Source of the DNA: Passalora sequoiae
Lineage: Eukaryota; Ascomycota; Dothideomycetes; Mycosphaerellales; Mycosphaerellaceae
Length of the DNA: 64,000 nt
Assembly: GCA_013248845.1 (NCBI GenBank)
Contig: WSQC01000002.1
Span: 248,001-312,000, forward strand
Direction: 5' to 3'
Under the pieces are notes generated by a model. The model saw only the letters and a list, made by a program, of their open reading frames with translations, searched no databases and was not told the DNA's origin. Of this stretch, positions 1-9,646 are shown in pieces. Position numbers and translations under genes: made by a program. Within the stretch, counting starts at the first letter, position 1, and each line of letters starts with the position of its first letter.

Positions 1-1
1 G

Positions 2-1045
2 CTGGGCGACGCGAAGACTGTTGCCACCATGTGTGAAAATGCAAACTTGACCGCTGCCTTGTTGAAGCGACTGCGAGAGACTGCGCTCGAGTTCGAGCTG
101 CTGGACAAGACGAAAGTGGAGTCAATACAACTTGGTTCTGAGCCCGAAGACGAGGCATCGCTAGACTTGTCGCAATGGCCTGTCGTGAGCTTACCTAATG
201 GCAGGAACATGGCGTCGAGGCTACTCGTAGGTGCAGATGGGGCCAACAGCCCAGTCCGATCGTTCGCGAACATTCCAAGTCATGGCTGGGATTATGGCCA
301 GCATGGCATTGTCGCGACACTACAGCTTGATCGAAGTTTCGACGAGCACGAATTTCGCACAGCATATCAGCGCTTTCTACCGACTGGTCCAATTGCTCTT
401 CTGCCCCTGCCTGATAATAAAGCAAGCCTGGTCTGGTCAATGACTGCGCCTATAGCCACCAAGCTGAAACAGCTGCCTCCTGCCATGTTCGCGGTTTTGG
501 TTAATGCCGCTTTCCGCCTCATGACTGTCGATTTGAAGTTTATGATTGACCATCCGTCTGTCGATCCTGCAGAGGAGCTGGGATGGCGAGAGCCGAACAC
601 AGATCCTCGCGCGACCGGTTTGCCAGCATCTTTGCCACGAGTCGTTGGCGTACAAGATGGAACGATTGCATCATTCCCACTTCGGATGCGCCACGCTTCG
701 ACATATACCGGCCATCGTGTGGCGCTGATCGGAGATGCTGCGCATACAGTACATCCACTCGCCGGCCAAGGCCTTAACCTGGGACTTGCTGATGCAGAAT
801 CGCTGGCGAAGTGCATTGCAAGAGGCGTTGAGTGCGGCATGGACATTGGTGGCTGCTGGGCTCTTGACGATTATAACGCTGAGCGATGGGCTGCGAACAA
901 TGCTATGTTGGGTGTCGTGGACAAGCTGCAGAAGCTTTATTCTGCAAGCTCTGGACCAGTCGTGTGGGGCAGAAGTCTCGGGCTGGACATCGTGAACAGG
1001 TTGGGACCGCTGAAGGGTGCATTGATGGGCGCAGCTTCAGGTTGA
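2..1045 (+). CDS. COQ6: Ubiquinone biosynthesis monooxygenase Coq6, C-terminal part (5' end outside window)
   Basis: FAD-dependent monooxygenase of coenzyme Q synthesis, which hydroxylates the C5 position of the ring in the mitochondrial CoQ synthome. The frame is open to the left edge (the codons at 2-28 are in frame before the first ATG at 29), so the N-terminal Rossmann GxGxxG half lies upstream. About 347 codons are visible. The second FAD motif of the PHBH/UbiH class is clear: ALIGDAAHTVHPLAGQGLN near 555-780, with the GD that contacts the FAD ribityl chain. The middle segment (YGQHGIVATLQ, then RFLPTGPIALLPL) is characteristic of Coq6 rather than of salicylate-hydroxylase relatives. No intron is needed in the visible part. 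Stop is TGA at 1043-1045. Identity is from recognised family motifs; sure of the family, and fairly sure of Coq6. Confidence 0.9.
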   Translation: MGDAKTVATMCENANLTAALLKRLRETALEFELLDKTKVESIQLGSEPEDEASLDLSQWPVVSLPNGRNMASRLLVGADGANSPVRSFANIPSHGWDYGQHGIVATLQLDRSFDEHEFRTAYQRFLPTGPIALLPLPDNKASLVWSMTAPIATKLKQLPPAMFAVLVNAAFRLMTVDLKFMIDHPSVDPAEELGWREPNTDPRATGLPASLPRVVGVQDGTIASFPLRMRHASTYTGHRVALIGDAAHTVHPLAGQGLNLGLADAESLAKCIARGVECGMDIGGCWALDDYNAERWAANNAMLGVVDKLQKLYSASSGPVVWGRSLGLDIVNRLGPLKGALMGAASG

Positions 1046-1792
1046 GCTGGTATCATCGCGTCAGAGTCCGGTCAAAGAGATATCACGTCACAATAATTGA
1101 AAGCTCGTGACTTGTCTCGTCACTGAAGTTATCCAGCGTCACGTGGGTAGCAGTACGGGCAAACTCCGTCATAAATCCGGACATCAATTGCGTCCCACCT
1201 GGACGTCAGACCCACCGAAGTCTCGAGTGTGGTGGAAGGTTGAGTCTACACCGATTTTTTGGCTCGCAAAGCAGACCTACAGCGATACATGCACGCTCAC
1301 CTTTTCACTAGGTACTATTGCCACACATCAAATGCAACTGGATGTAACTAAATGGGTGCAGCGTGCTGACCATCTCAAGAACCACCTTGCCAGGAAACGT
1401 TACCGAACAAGCCATCAGGAGTACAATCTAGCGGGAAATACTACATCACGAGAGACGGGACCACGCAAATGGCAACAGCGCAATGACATAGTGGATGAAC
1501 ATGGACTTTTGTTATATGCTCAAGACACCTCGGTGCGAAGAGTCTGATTCATTCAAGCAAGCAATATCATAATACATCCGATCAATTGACGGAACCGCAT
1601 ACATGATTGGGCCATAAGATACCCAGCGCCTCAGATGCCTATCCCACCAGCACGTCACAATGCGACTTGCGCAGTCCTGTGCAAGGCCCGTTGCGCTAAC
1701 AGAATTCCACTCATGCTGGCATCATCCTCGTTCACTGACTAACTGCGCGGTGATCGATCTCTATCGAGGTCCATAATCAGCATCTCCTCCAC
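1046..1792. other. Intergenic, no supported gene
   Basis: Downstream flank of COQ6. A 146-codon open frame on + (1107-1547) has no recognisable motif and mixed codon use, so I do not call it. I see no RNA gene or repeat. Confidence 0.5.
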
Positions 1793-2044
1793 TCAGTCGT
1801 ATTTCCAGAAGTCCTGTGGTAGCCATCTAACTTTCTTCGCATGCTTGGGCTTGATAACGTTGACTGGTCTAGTGCCATGGGCCAAAATATTGATTTTGGC
1901 GTCTTGGGTCAGACAGCCCTCCTTGGCTTTGAAGGTTCGGCGTTCGAAGGCCAGGTCATTCTTGATCTTGTTGATGTTGATGCTGACACTAGCTTTCTCG
2001 TGCGAGTTGCGGTGGATGAGCTTGTCGATATCGATATGGAACAT
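1793..2044 (-). CDS. Small hypothetical protein (83 aa)
   Basis: Open frame of 83 codons with coding-like codon use (many AAC, ATC, GAC and AAG codons). The ATG sits in a good context (GCCAAG before ATG). The product is basic, lysine-rich and soluble, with no membrane segment or signal peptide; it starts MFHIDIDKL and ends WLPQDFWKYD. I do not recognise a family. It could be the surviving exon of a larger gene, since nothing upstream on the minus strand joins it convincingly. The call rests on codon character alone. Confidence 0.35.
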   Translation of the reverse strand: MFHIDIDKLIHRNSHEKASVSININKIKNDLAFERRTFKAKEGCLTQDAKINILAHGTRPVNVIKPKHAKKVRWLPQDFWKYD

Positions 2045-2669
2045 CTTGGCTATCGATAACGTCTATTGTCTGGGGCGATGATGTATGTTGTATGTTGTAA
2101 AATGTTCTGACTTTGAGCAGTAGTTGAAGTTGTAGTACTTTCTTCTGCGCAGTGCTAGTGTTGTGATGTGGATGGATAGAAAAGGAGGATACGACGATTT
2201 GGAGAATACATATAGGAGGGATGTGCAGTCCTCAGAGAGGATTTCACCGCATATGGACGATGAGGACAAGCAAAGATTTTGGCTTTCCACGAAACATGTC
2301 GTCCAGCAAGAGTTGCGTATATTGAGGAACAGCAACGACCGGTCGGGACGGCTTGAAAGATACACTCCTGGAGGCATGGTGCTCTACGATGTAGACCTAT
2401 GTCCAGTCCTGAGCACAGTACTGCTAACGCATCCACACGCTATGAGCTGTAGGCCGTACTGCCAATGGCAGTAGCGGCAGCGTGGCTCTAACGCTATCAC
2501 GTGGAAAAGGTTATCCCATTGTGCGAAAGATAGCGGACTTTACGAGCTTTTCTTGAAGCTTGTCAGCGAAATGTCCAAGCTTGCAGTCTGCATAAGGCTC
2601 CGAGTACGTGGTATGACTTGAGCTTGGCATGTTGACCCGAATACGTGGTAATGGTATGAGCTTGGCACC
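2045..2669. other. Intergenic with degenerate minisatellite at its right end
   Basis: Between two small genes pointing away from each other. It holds the first copies of a degenerate tandem repeat of about 37 bp (listed separately) and no other feature I can support. Confidence 0.5.
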
Positions 2670-2705
2670 ATGCCCCGAGTGAGTGGCAATGGTATGAGCT
2701 TAAAC
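2598..2705. repeat. Degenerate minisatellite, about 3 copies of a ~37-bp unit
   Basis: Three consecutive units start at about 2598, 2635 and 2672. Shared core words are CCGARTACGTGGTA and GGTATGAGCTTGGCA. The third copy runs into the 5' end of the following gene and supplies its first ATG. Confidence 0.7.
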
Positions 2706-3179
2706 CTGCTTAGACGCAGAAACATGCTGTCTGTTTCGGCCAAAAGAACGCTCGGCAGCTTCTTGCTTCAAGACAGACTCGATGGAGCAACAACCACGAC
2801 GGAATCGACATCTCGCCAATGTTCGTCGTGTAACAACAAAAATCATGCAATTCCGTATTGCCCATTGCCAGGCATACATTCGCCATCTAGACGACCACGA
2901 CCAGTCAGCCTATTCTTCACTCTTCCGGCCAAGCTTCGCCTAGACATCTGTGAGCTACTACCCGCTCAAGTGGTTCTGGAAAACTCCGTGCGTCCGGGCT
3001 TTCTCGATACTTGCAAACAGATTCGTGCTGAGACATCCGGGCCATACCGGAAGTTTGTATGTAAAGAAGGTGCAGTGGCTTGCAGCGAACAAGACTTCGT
3101 GTTGGACGCGATAGACACACTCTCCGGAGAGGTGCAGCAGATGAGCGAGTGGGATGATGCATTGGACACATTGGACTGA
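2670..3179 (+). CDS. Hypothetical protein with 2EXR/F-box-like segment
   Basis: Single-exon frame of 169 codons. Residues ~80-130 read FFTLPAKLRLDICELLPA followed by GFLDTCKQIRAETSGPYRKF. This is the pattern of the fungal 2EXR/F-box-like domain (LPxELRxxIYexxLP ... LLxTCrqIRxEa), a presumed protein-interaction module common in Dothideomycete lineage-specific proteins. The remainder has no known domain, and there is no signal peptide. The start is uncertain because the first ATG lies inside a minisatellite; ATG codons at codon 9 (2694) and codon 19 (2724) are alternatives. The tail is acidic (WDDALDTLD). Function unknown. Confidence 0.55.
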   Translation: MPRVSGNGMSLNLLRRRNMLSVSAKRTLGSFLLQDRLDGATTTTESTSRQCSSCNNKNHAIPYCPLPGIHSPSRRPRPVSLFFTLPAKLRLDICELLPAQVVLENSVRPGFLDTCKQIRAETSGPYRKFVCKEGAVACSEQDFVLDAIDTLSGEVQQMSEWDDALDTLD

Positions 3180-3487
3180 GTTTCATTGAGGCCGGCGATC
3201 GAGTTGTTTGGGAAGGTTGACAGACGACGCAAGGCAGTTGAGGCAAGTGAGCATGGAGAGCTCATGTGGCTTTGGCGTATCGGGACCTGGTAATAATAGG
3301 ACATGGAGCTCACGAGTAGCTGGAGCTATGCGACGATTCTGTCGCTCGTCACGCGATTGAGACAACACATGTGAACCGTGGAAGGTGAAGTTACGCGCTC
3401 CGTGGAGCAAGACTATTCTACAGGGCCGTCAGGGACGTCAGGACTCCGAAGATCCTCCAAGGCACCTCCGGAAGGAGGCGCTCTCCT
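3180..3487. other. Convergent intergenic spacer
   Basis: About 300 bp between two converging genes. Only antisense open frames of the neighbouring gene are seen, and nothing else is supported. Confidence 0.4.
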
Positions 3488-3955
3488 TCAAGCTGCTATA
3501 CGCGCACCTCGACTATTTACACTTAGCACATTGCTCTCATCGACCTCATTGATCTTGACCTCCACTTCGCACTCATCGCTGTGCTTTGCCTGATATTCCA
3601 GGCACGCAGCGACTGTTTGCTGCAGCAACTCTTGCTTGGCCTCGATCGTCTGGACTCTGCTTCTCGGAACATCGATCACGACTCTGATGTAGCGATATTT
3701 CTGCTGTTCTGGGTGCAACCAATTGCCATGTGCGTTGGAAAGGTAGATGTTTATGATTTTGGCGGTCGCACGATCAGCTGGCGATAGTTTTTGAAGGATG
3801 TGCTTATTGAGGTCCTGGAAAGAGCGAGCTGCCTTGACGGTGTAGTAGATGGTGTAGATGATTGACATGGCATCGGGTGCGCGTAATGCATGTACTTCAC
3901 CGGGCTTGGGTGGTACTGGAGGAACAGATGGAGTTAGAAGCTTTCCAGTGCTCAT
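3488..3955 (-). CDS. Hypothetical protein (155 aa)
   Basis: Uninterrupted frame of 155 codons with fungal-type codon use. It has a proline-rich N-terminus (VPPVPPKPGE, residues ~11-20), then a likely alpha/beta body with alternating hydrophobics (YRYIRVVIDVPRSRVQTIEAKQELLQQT), and an acidic stretch (SDECEVEVKINEVDE). There is no signal peptide, membrane helix or metal motif. I do not recognise the family. The start is the first ATG; a second at residue 30 (MSIIYTIYYT) is possible. No obvious functional tie to its neighbours. Confidence 0.5.
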   Translation of the reverse strand: MSTGKLLTPSVPPVPPKPGEVHALRAPDAMSIIYTIYYTVKAARSFQDLNKHILQKLSPADRATAKIINIYLSNAHGNWLHPEQQKYRYIRVVIDVPRSRVQTIEAKQELLQQTVAACLEYQAKHSDECEVEVKINEVDESNVLSVNSRGARIAA

Positions 3956-4417
3956 GTTCTACCCTCCTTAGGGTTGTGACCTGGTCGATACAGCCGGTGC
4001 CTTCAAGAACTCTTGTCCTGGGCAACACCAAGACATAGCGATTGTGAAAAGCAACATGGGTCTTTTTTGAGCCTCAGGAGATACAACTTATTATGTACCC
4101 GTGGATTCACATTGCGAGTGGTTCCGAGCTGAAGAACCAACAGCTGCGCCACGTCGAAGCATGCGCTGCGCCTTGTTGCGCCAAGACCTACTTTAGCATC
4201 CAACAATGGACGAAGCAATGCACGGCACACATATCGCAGTCCAGATCAATGCTTCTGTAGATGAGCTTGACTCGAAGCAGAACAACCTGCGTTCATCCTA
4301 CCCGAGTAAGGCTCGAGACTGATGACCTACCTAGCGCAGAACCATACTTCATGGAACCCACCAAGGACGAAACATCTCGCATGGTACCAAAAGCCACTGC
4401 CACCCTGCCTGCTCTAC
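3956..4417. other. Intergenic, no supported feature
   Basis: Upstream of the 155-aa gene and downstream of the oxygenase-like gene, both on the minus strand. Short open frames on + at 4261-4795 are antisense or run into the neighbouring gene. Nothing else seen. Confidence 0.4.
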
Positions 4418-5377
4418 CTACTCATCGTCCCAAAACAAGAAACACCTCGTCTCTATACTCGTCCGCGCCACACCCTCCTCCTTCTGATCCTTGAGCGGAA
4501 AACTCGAATGCACAGCACACCTCGCCCGACCATCAGTCTTAGAGTCAAAGATCTTGAAAACCCACGCCTCCTCCGGAGTCATCTCGTCGGCATAATACCA
4601 TCGCTGTCCAGGATTATGCGCCAGATTCGCTACCTCGTACCGCGCAGTATCGCCGTTGGAGGAGTACTCGAACTTTTGTCTGTGCTTGATGTTCTTCGAG
4701 ACGTTGCCGTACTCGCCGGCGCCAGGAGGTGGGAGGTTCGCAACTACTGTTCGCAAGTCCTTCTCGTCGAGGGTTTGGAAGTCACAGAATGCTAAGGGAT
4801 CGCGCTTGACGGGGTTGATGATGGGTTGCCAGAGGTTCATGATAGCCCAGCGCTTCTTGACGCGACGATCTGCTTCTTCTTCGTCCAGGTTGAGGTAGAG
4901 GAATTGTTCGGCGCCACGGTAGGATTGGTCGACGTGGACGAATCTTGCTGGGTTGTTCTTCGTGACGAATTCGGTGTCGTCTTTGCCTACGGCGTCTGAT
5001 TGGGCTTCGTCGAAGCGATGACGACGGCACATGTGAGAGACTATTTGGACTTCGGAGGCGCCTGTCATCTTCTTCATGATGTTGATGGCTTCGGGGTAGT
5101 AGATGTCTTTGATCTGTTGCTCGTCCAGGAAGTCCTTATCCACGCCGGAGACGTGGTCAATGAGTTGGAAGCCATTCTTGTCGAGCGAGAATTGGTCTTT
5201 CATGGGTCGCATATCTTTGATGTTCATCTCATGGGGAACATGCTTTCTCCTCTTCTCGAACGCCGTACCAGGGTATGTCTGAATGATGCCTCCATCTTTG
5301 AGTTCAAGATAATAGTACAATGTTGTGTCTTGTCCCTTCAGCGCATCCACCGGAGCAGCAACAGCGGCAGTAGCCAT
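4418..5377 (-). CDS. CmcJ/AsaB-type Fe(II) oxygenase-like protein
   Basis: 319-residue protein of the fungal CmcJ / 7alpha-cephem-methoxylase P8-like / AsaB family, which includes Fe(II)- and 2-oxoglutarate-type oxygenases seen in many secondary-metabolite and accessory loci. Visible features: LYYYLELKDGG near residue 20; PARFVHVDQS at 143-152, giving the HxD pair H148/D150; LWQPIINPVKRDPLAFCDF at 183-200; the distal histidine in CAVHSSF (H290); and the arginine-rich end ARTSIETRCFLFW typical of the family. Together H148, D150 and H290 could form the metal triad. The start is the ATG at 5377 (MATAAVAAPV); an ATG ten codons upstream extends it with a segment that does not look conserved. Single exon. 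Substrate unknown. It neighbours a Tri12-type transporter on the same strand. Confidence 0.8.
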   Translation of the reverse strand: MATAAVAAPVDALKGQDTTLYYYLELKDGGIIQTYPGTAFEKRRKHVPHEMNIKDMRPMKDQFSLDKNGFQLIDHVSGVDKDFLDEQQIKDIYYPEAINIMKKMTGASEVQIVSHMCRRHRFDEAQSDAVGKDDTEFVTKNNPARFVHVDQSYRGAEQFLYLNLDEEEADRRVKKRWAIMNLWQPIINPVKRDPLAFCDFQTLDEKDLRTVVANLPPPGAGEYGNVSKNIKHRQKFEYSSNGDTARYEVANLAHNPGQRWYYADEMTPEEAWVFKIFDSKTDGRARCAVHSSFPLKDQKEEGVARTSIETRCFLFWDDE

Positions 5378-6212
5378 GGTAGTTATAGGTTTTGCAGATC
5401 TGTGCAACGTGCTATTTCCCCAAGCTTACAGTAAGTGATCGTCACACAGCACGTTGACAGCAGAAGGCATTCATATCCTCCCGCGATCTTACGCACATTT
5501 CCACGTGTCCAGCGGGGTCATAGCCGTGGTTATGCCAATACCGTTTGCAGCATTTCGGTGCGAGGAGCTTGAGCACAATAGAGTTGCAGCGGACTGTGGC
5601 TTCGAGTGCTTGCGCGCGGTACCAGCTACATACATATCACATGAGCGTGGCAGGCGCACAACACCACTGCGTGCAGCAAGGCTATCTATTTGGAAGAGTT
5701 AAGTACCTTCGACACGACGAGAATCCCAGCAGTGAGGAGTCGGCCAGCCACAATTCGGCTGATTTTTCCGATCAACGCTATCGTGCTACTGTATCGGTCT
5801 GATATAGCTGCGTCAAAAATGCACTACGCGTCTACGATATCCACGGGTAATGCAGAGTCTAGATGTCGGTACCACAATCAGCGTAAGTAGACCGGGCATA
5901 AGGCATTACTACGCGAAGCGCGCTACGTCGTGATCTTCTTCCTCTCACGCGTATGGGCCCAGACCTTGCGCCTTGGAATACTCAGGGAGCCGGAAAGCGA
6001 TCCAGTCAGGAGTTCAAGCTTGAAGTACGGAACATCAGGGGAAACGACAGCACGGCGCATGCCTATGATTGCAGCAAGATGAGCCCACGTGGATGTCTTA
6101 CAGTAGGAAGTTACCACTAAGCGATTTGAAGAGGTACATCGTGAGCTACCACGCAGGATACAGATCAAGCTGCGAATTTCATGCTCTCTGGAATCTAGCT
6201 AGACGTAGATAC
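5378..6212. other. Intergenic, promoter side of the oxygenase-like gene
   Basis: About 830 bp between two minus-strand genes. Only short non-conserved frames are present. Confidence 0.4.
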
Positions 6213-8193
6213 TCAATGGTACTTGTTCTTCTCCGCTTGAACGTCGTTCTCCAAGTAGACCTCGATCTTAGGATTCATCTTAGGACCAATATCCTCCAAG
6301 AAGAAGCACGCGATGATCGCAAGACCGCCAAAGCCGATAGACGCCAGCGCAACAGTCCTGTAGGCACGAGTTAGCTGGGGTATCGGAAAATAGAGCACGA
6401 TATCACTTACTTGACACCCTGAACATAGCTCTCGACAAACGCTGCACCCGCAGCTGTAGCAATGGCCTCGGTCAGTCCTTGTACCTTCTCGAGTGCAGCA
6501 GCTCCGAGCGGAAGAGCCGCGAGAACGGCCTCTGCAACTTGAGGCGTAGCACCAGCTGCTTCCGCAGCCGGAATAACATGGTTGATGGCATACTTTGACT
6601 GCGTTGTCGTCAAGATGGTTGCAAACGTCGTTACAGCGACAGCTCCTCCAGCATACCGAGCGACTCCAGCAAGCCCGCCAGAGATGCCCAGTTCCTCCTG
6701 CGGCGCGCCGAACTGAATGTACGCGATCGAGAGGTACTGCCCGTACCCATAGCCGGCAGCGCACAGGAAGACAAAAGCGATGGCCAGGTTTTCTCGTTCG
6801 GGTGTAATATATGCCAGCAGACCGCCGAAGAACGTCATGATGGTGATCGGGACGCGCATTTGCCACTTCCAGTGTTGGAAGTATTTGCCTCCGAACGATA
6901 GAATCATCGCGCCCGTAAAGATGCCGAACCCCTGAACAGTAGACAGCAAGTAGACGATATGCGGTGGCGTCTGGGCGTTGGTGAAGTAAACGCCAACCAT
7001 GGTAGGCCAGTTGATATTAGTGCCGTAGTAGAACATAGTGACGACGAAACCGACGATGAATGGTGCTGTAAGAGCACGACCCTTGTTGGCCGTAAAAAGG
7101 CGGGTTGGGGCCAGAGGTTCCTTGAGCGGCATCACAGTCTCCCACACGCCGAAGAACACCAGGCATACGAAGCCAGCGACCAGAAGACCGATGACCTTGG
7201 GGTCATTGGATGGGACGAGTTGCACGTAGACAATACCTGACAAGATCATGGCCGCGGCTCCTGTGAACGTGACGATGCCAACGTAATCGAGATCCTTCAG
7301 CGCCTGGCCCCACGGGATACCTCGGGGATGCTTCGGCGGGTAGTATAGAAGCGCCAGGACCACCAGTGAGATGGCTTGGGTAATGAGCAGAGCCCAGTAA
7401 CCATATCGCCACTGCTACCGGTCAGCAATCGAACAAAAAATCAGAACCACTCATGCATACCGGAGCATAGCCGACTGGCACACCAGCAGCATCCAGCCCA
7501 GCTGCGTACGCCATGCGTGCAGTAACCGGTCCCACAATCACATCAAAGTAGATGAGACCATCTGCAATCACGACTGCAAAATGTCTCCATTTGTTCGGCA
7601 ACAACTCGGGCAATGCAAAAGCAGCCAATTGACAATTGCCACCTCCAAATCCCAGCATCACGTGCGCTGTAATCGTCTGTCCGATAGAATGACTAGTTGC
7701 TCCCAGGATCGCTCCGATGCATACGAGCACGTTGCCCAGCAGAATGAAGTATCGACGGCCGAAGAGATCGCTGTTCGCGCCACATATCATGAATGCGATT
7801 GTGCCTGCAATACTGTAGCACGACGTGACCCTGCTTATCGTTAGTCGAGGTTCGCGAATGCCCTCGATCGAAGCTTACCATGTTCCTAGTGCTGGCTCAG
7901 AGCCGAAAGAGGCTGACATTTGGTTCTGAATCTGAGAGAAGAAAGGCACTGGCCAGAACGACAGGCCGTAGGATGCAGAGAGGACCTGTCAACGAGTTGT
8001 GAGTAAGTCAACGGAGACTTTCGTATACGATACATACCACAACGACAAGCCATGTCTTGGTTGTGACAACGGGCTCGACATCCTGGATAGTGCTATGCGA
8101 CTCAGAACCCTCTTCGTGCGTTGCCGTAACATGTCTCTTCTCAACGTCGGTCTCGCTGCTTGGTGTAGAAGGCTGTCGAAATTCGGCGACCAT
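6213..8193 (-). CDS. Tri12/siderophore-iron type MFS transporter
   Basis: Five exons: 8193-8038, 7985-7879, 7830-7461, 7411-6411, 6357-6213. The four introns are 47, 48, 49 and 53 bp, all GT..AG and in frame. The spliced product is 592 aa, the usual size for the fungal trichothecene-efflux-pump (TRI12) / siderophore-transporter branch with 14 predicted membrane segments. The cytosolic N-terminus is polar, and the first helix is split by intron 1 (TKTWLVVV | VLSASYG). MFS motif A is NSDLFGRRYF in exon 3. The loop after helix 6 carries ETVMPLKEPLAPTRLF, and the late helices contain GISGGLAGVARYAGGAVAVTTF. The C-terminal tail is short and charged (EVYLENDVQAEKNKYH). Likely a plasma-membrane exporter or importer of a small metabolite; substrate not inferable. 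It is divergent to the BVMO gene. Confidence 0.9.
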
Positions 8194-9646
8194 GGCTGCT
8201 GCAGGCAGTGCCTCGAGGCTTCAACGACAGTCAGACTACAGCGAGGACAAGTCCAACCGCCGGCAGAGCAGACACTCGTGACTTATGCTCGACTACTTTC
8301 GAATCGTCAAGCTGTCTGCGAGGGGTTGAAGCGCATCGCGACATTCAAGCAAACTATGCCACCGCCTCCATGAGTCTTTCGCCCGGTCTCGCTATAGAGC
8401 CACAAAGAGTTCCACCAAGTCATTCTCAATACTGCATGGCGTAGGTTTGATTGCGCAGTAGCGTAGGATTCCCCCATGGGCAGCTAGGCTCTGTCCAGAA
8501 GTACGGAACGATCTCCATGTTTAAGCTTCGAATTCCCGCCTCGTCCAACTTTGCTGTGGCTGTCGAATGCATCAGAAATCGGACGCCATGCCCACGTGGC
8601 CAGAATGTTCGCGAAGGTGGGAAGACCTCACTATCACGCTCATCCACGCAGCGTCCATCAGGCAATGGGCCGATATTTAGGTCACATGGAAGAGGACGCA
8701 GCTTGAGCATGATGATAGCCTGATGCTCTGTAACTTTCCGAGTGCCGAACACCCCGAGGTTCATCGTGCTGCTGACTTTTCTGCGAGCACATTCGGGGTG
8801 GCTACTTATCACCATCAGGGTGCCCACGGCTACTAGGCGCTACCAGTGCCATCTGTGCTGTGGCTTAGACGCGGATTCGTCATCCTTAAAGCGTGACTGG
8901 ATTACCATTATATGCTTCCATGACTGGACGGCAGGAGGTATGCGGCAGGCGACTTTCTGATATGCGGCGGGCAGATTGGCCGAGCACACCTCGAAGAACC
9001 TATCAACTTTAGCGTCATTTATCTCGAGTGTATAACCTCGGGTTGAACTGCTTGTAAACAGGAATTAAGACCAAATTGCACTTGTTGAGACTCCCTTGTG
9101 GGGTTGGAGGGGCCGATTTGGTCGTTATACCTCAAGCAATCTGGATTTTGTGTAAGTCTCAGGTAGGATGCCTAACATTAGCTGACTGTAGCCTTAAAGT
9201 TGCCTGTAAGAGCGATGAGTCTGCCGCATACTAGAAAGCTGCCTGCTGCATACATCCTGCCGACCGGAGAAAAGTCCTGACCTCGGGTGACAAATCGCCC
9301 GTCGGTCCGAGAGTTCCGGCGAACCACTGAAAGTGGGTAGCAGTACCACATGCGGTAACTACACAGATTCTAAACATCGTATCGTTCGTAGCTTGCCTTT
9401 CACCCGTCAACTAAACATGGGGTTTGCATGGTGCATGTCGTTGAATCCCAGGTTTGGTCCAGGATACTCGGTCCCAGAGTCCGTCCGGCAGCGCCAAGAC
9501 CCTGGACTCTATCGAGTGGTTGTTTCAAGTTGCCAAGGTATTGACCTCATACCAAGCTGTACCTGATATGTTGTACCAGAGAAGACTTTCCTGATCTGAT
9601 TTGATCTGATCTTCTTCAACTCTTTATACAATTCCTAACCGCCGTC
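8194..9646. other. Divergent intergenic region between Tri12-type MFS and BVMO genes
   Basis: 1.45 kb expected to hold both promoters. A TATA-like stretch (CTTTATACA, ~9622-9630) lies just before the BVMO start. A 133-codon frame on the minus strand (8827-8426) starts with GTG, shows no recognised family, and may be a gene fragment (see findings). Confidence 0.5.

Noticed and set aside
1107..1547. 146-codon plus-strand frame after COQ6
   Set aside because: No motif, uneven composition and no neighbouring exon; most likely chance.
9240..9500. CGG/CCG triplets that could be Zn2Cys6 sites upstream of the BVMO
   Set aside because: Spacing and orientation are irregular, and such triplets are frequent by chance.
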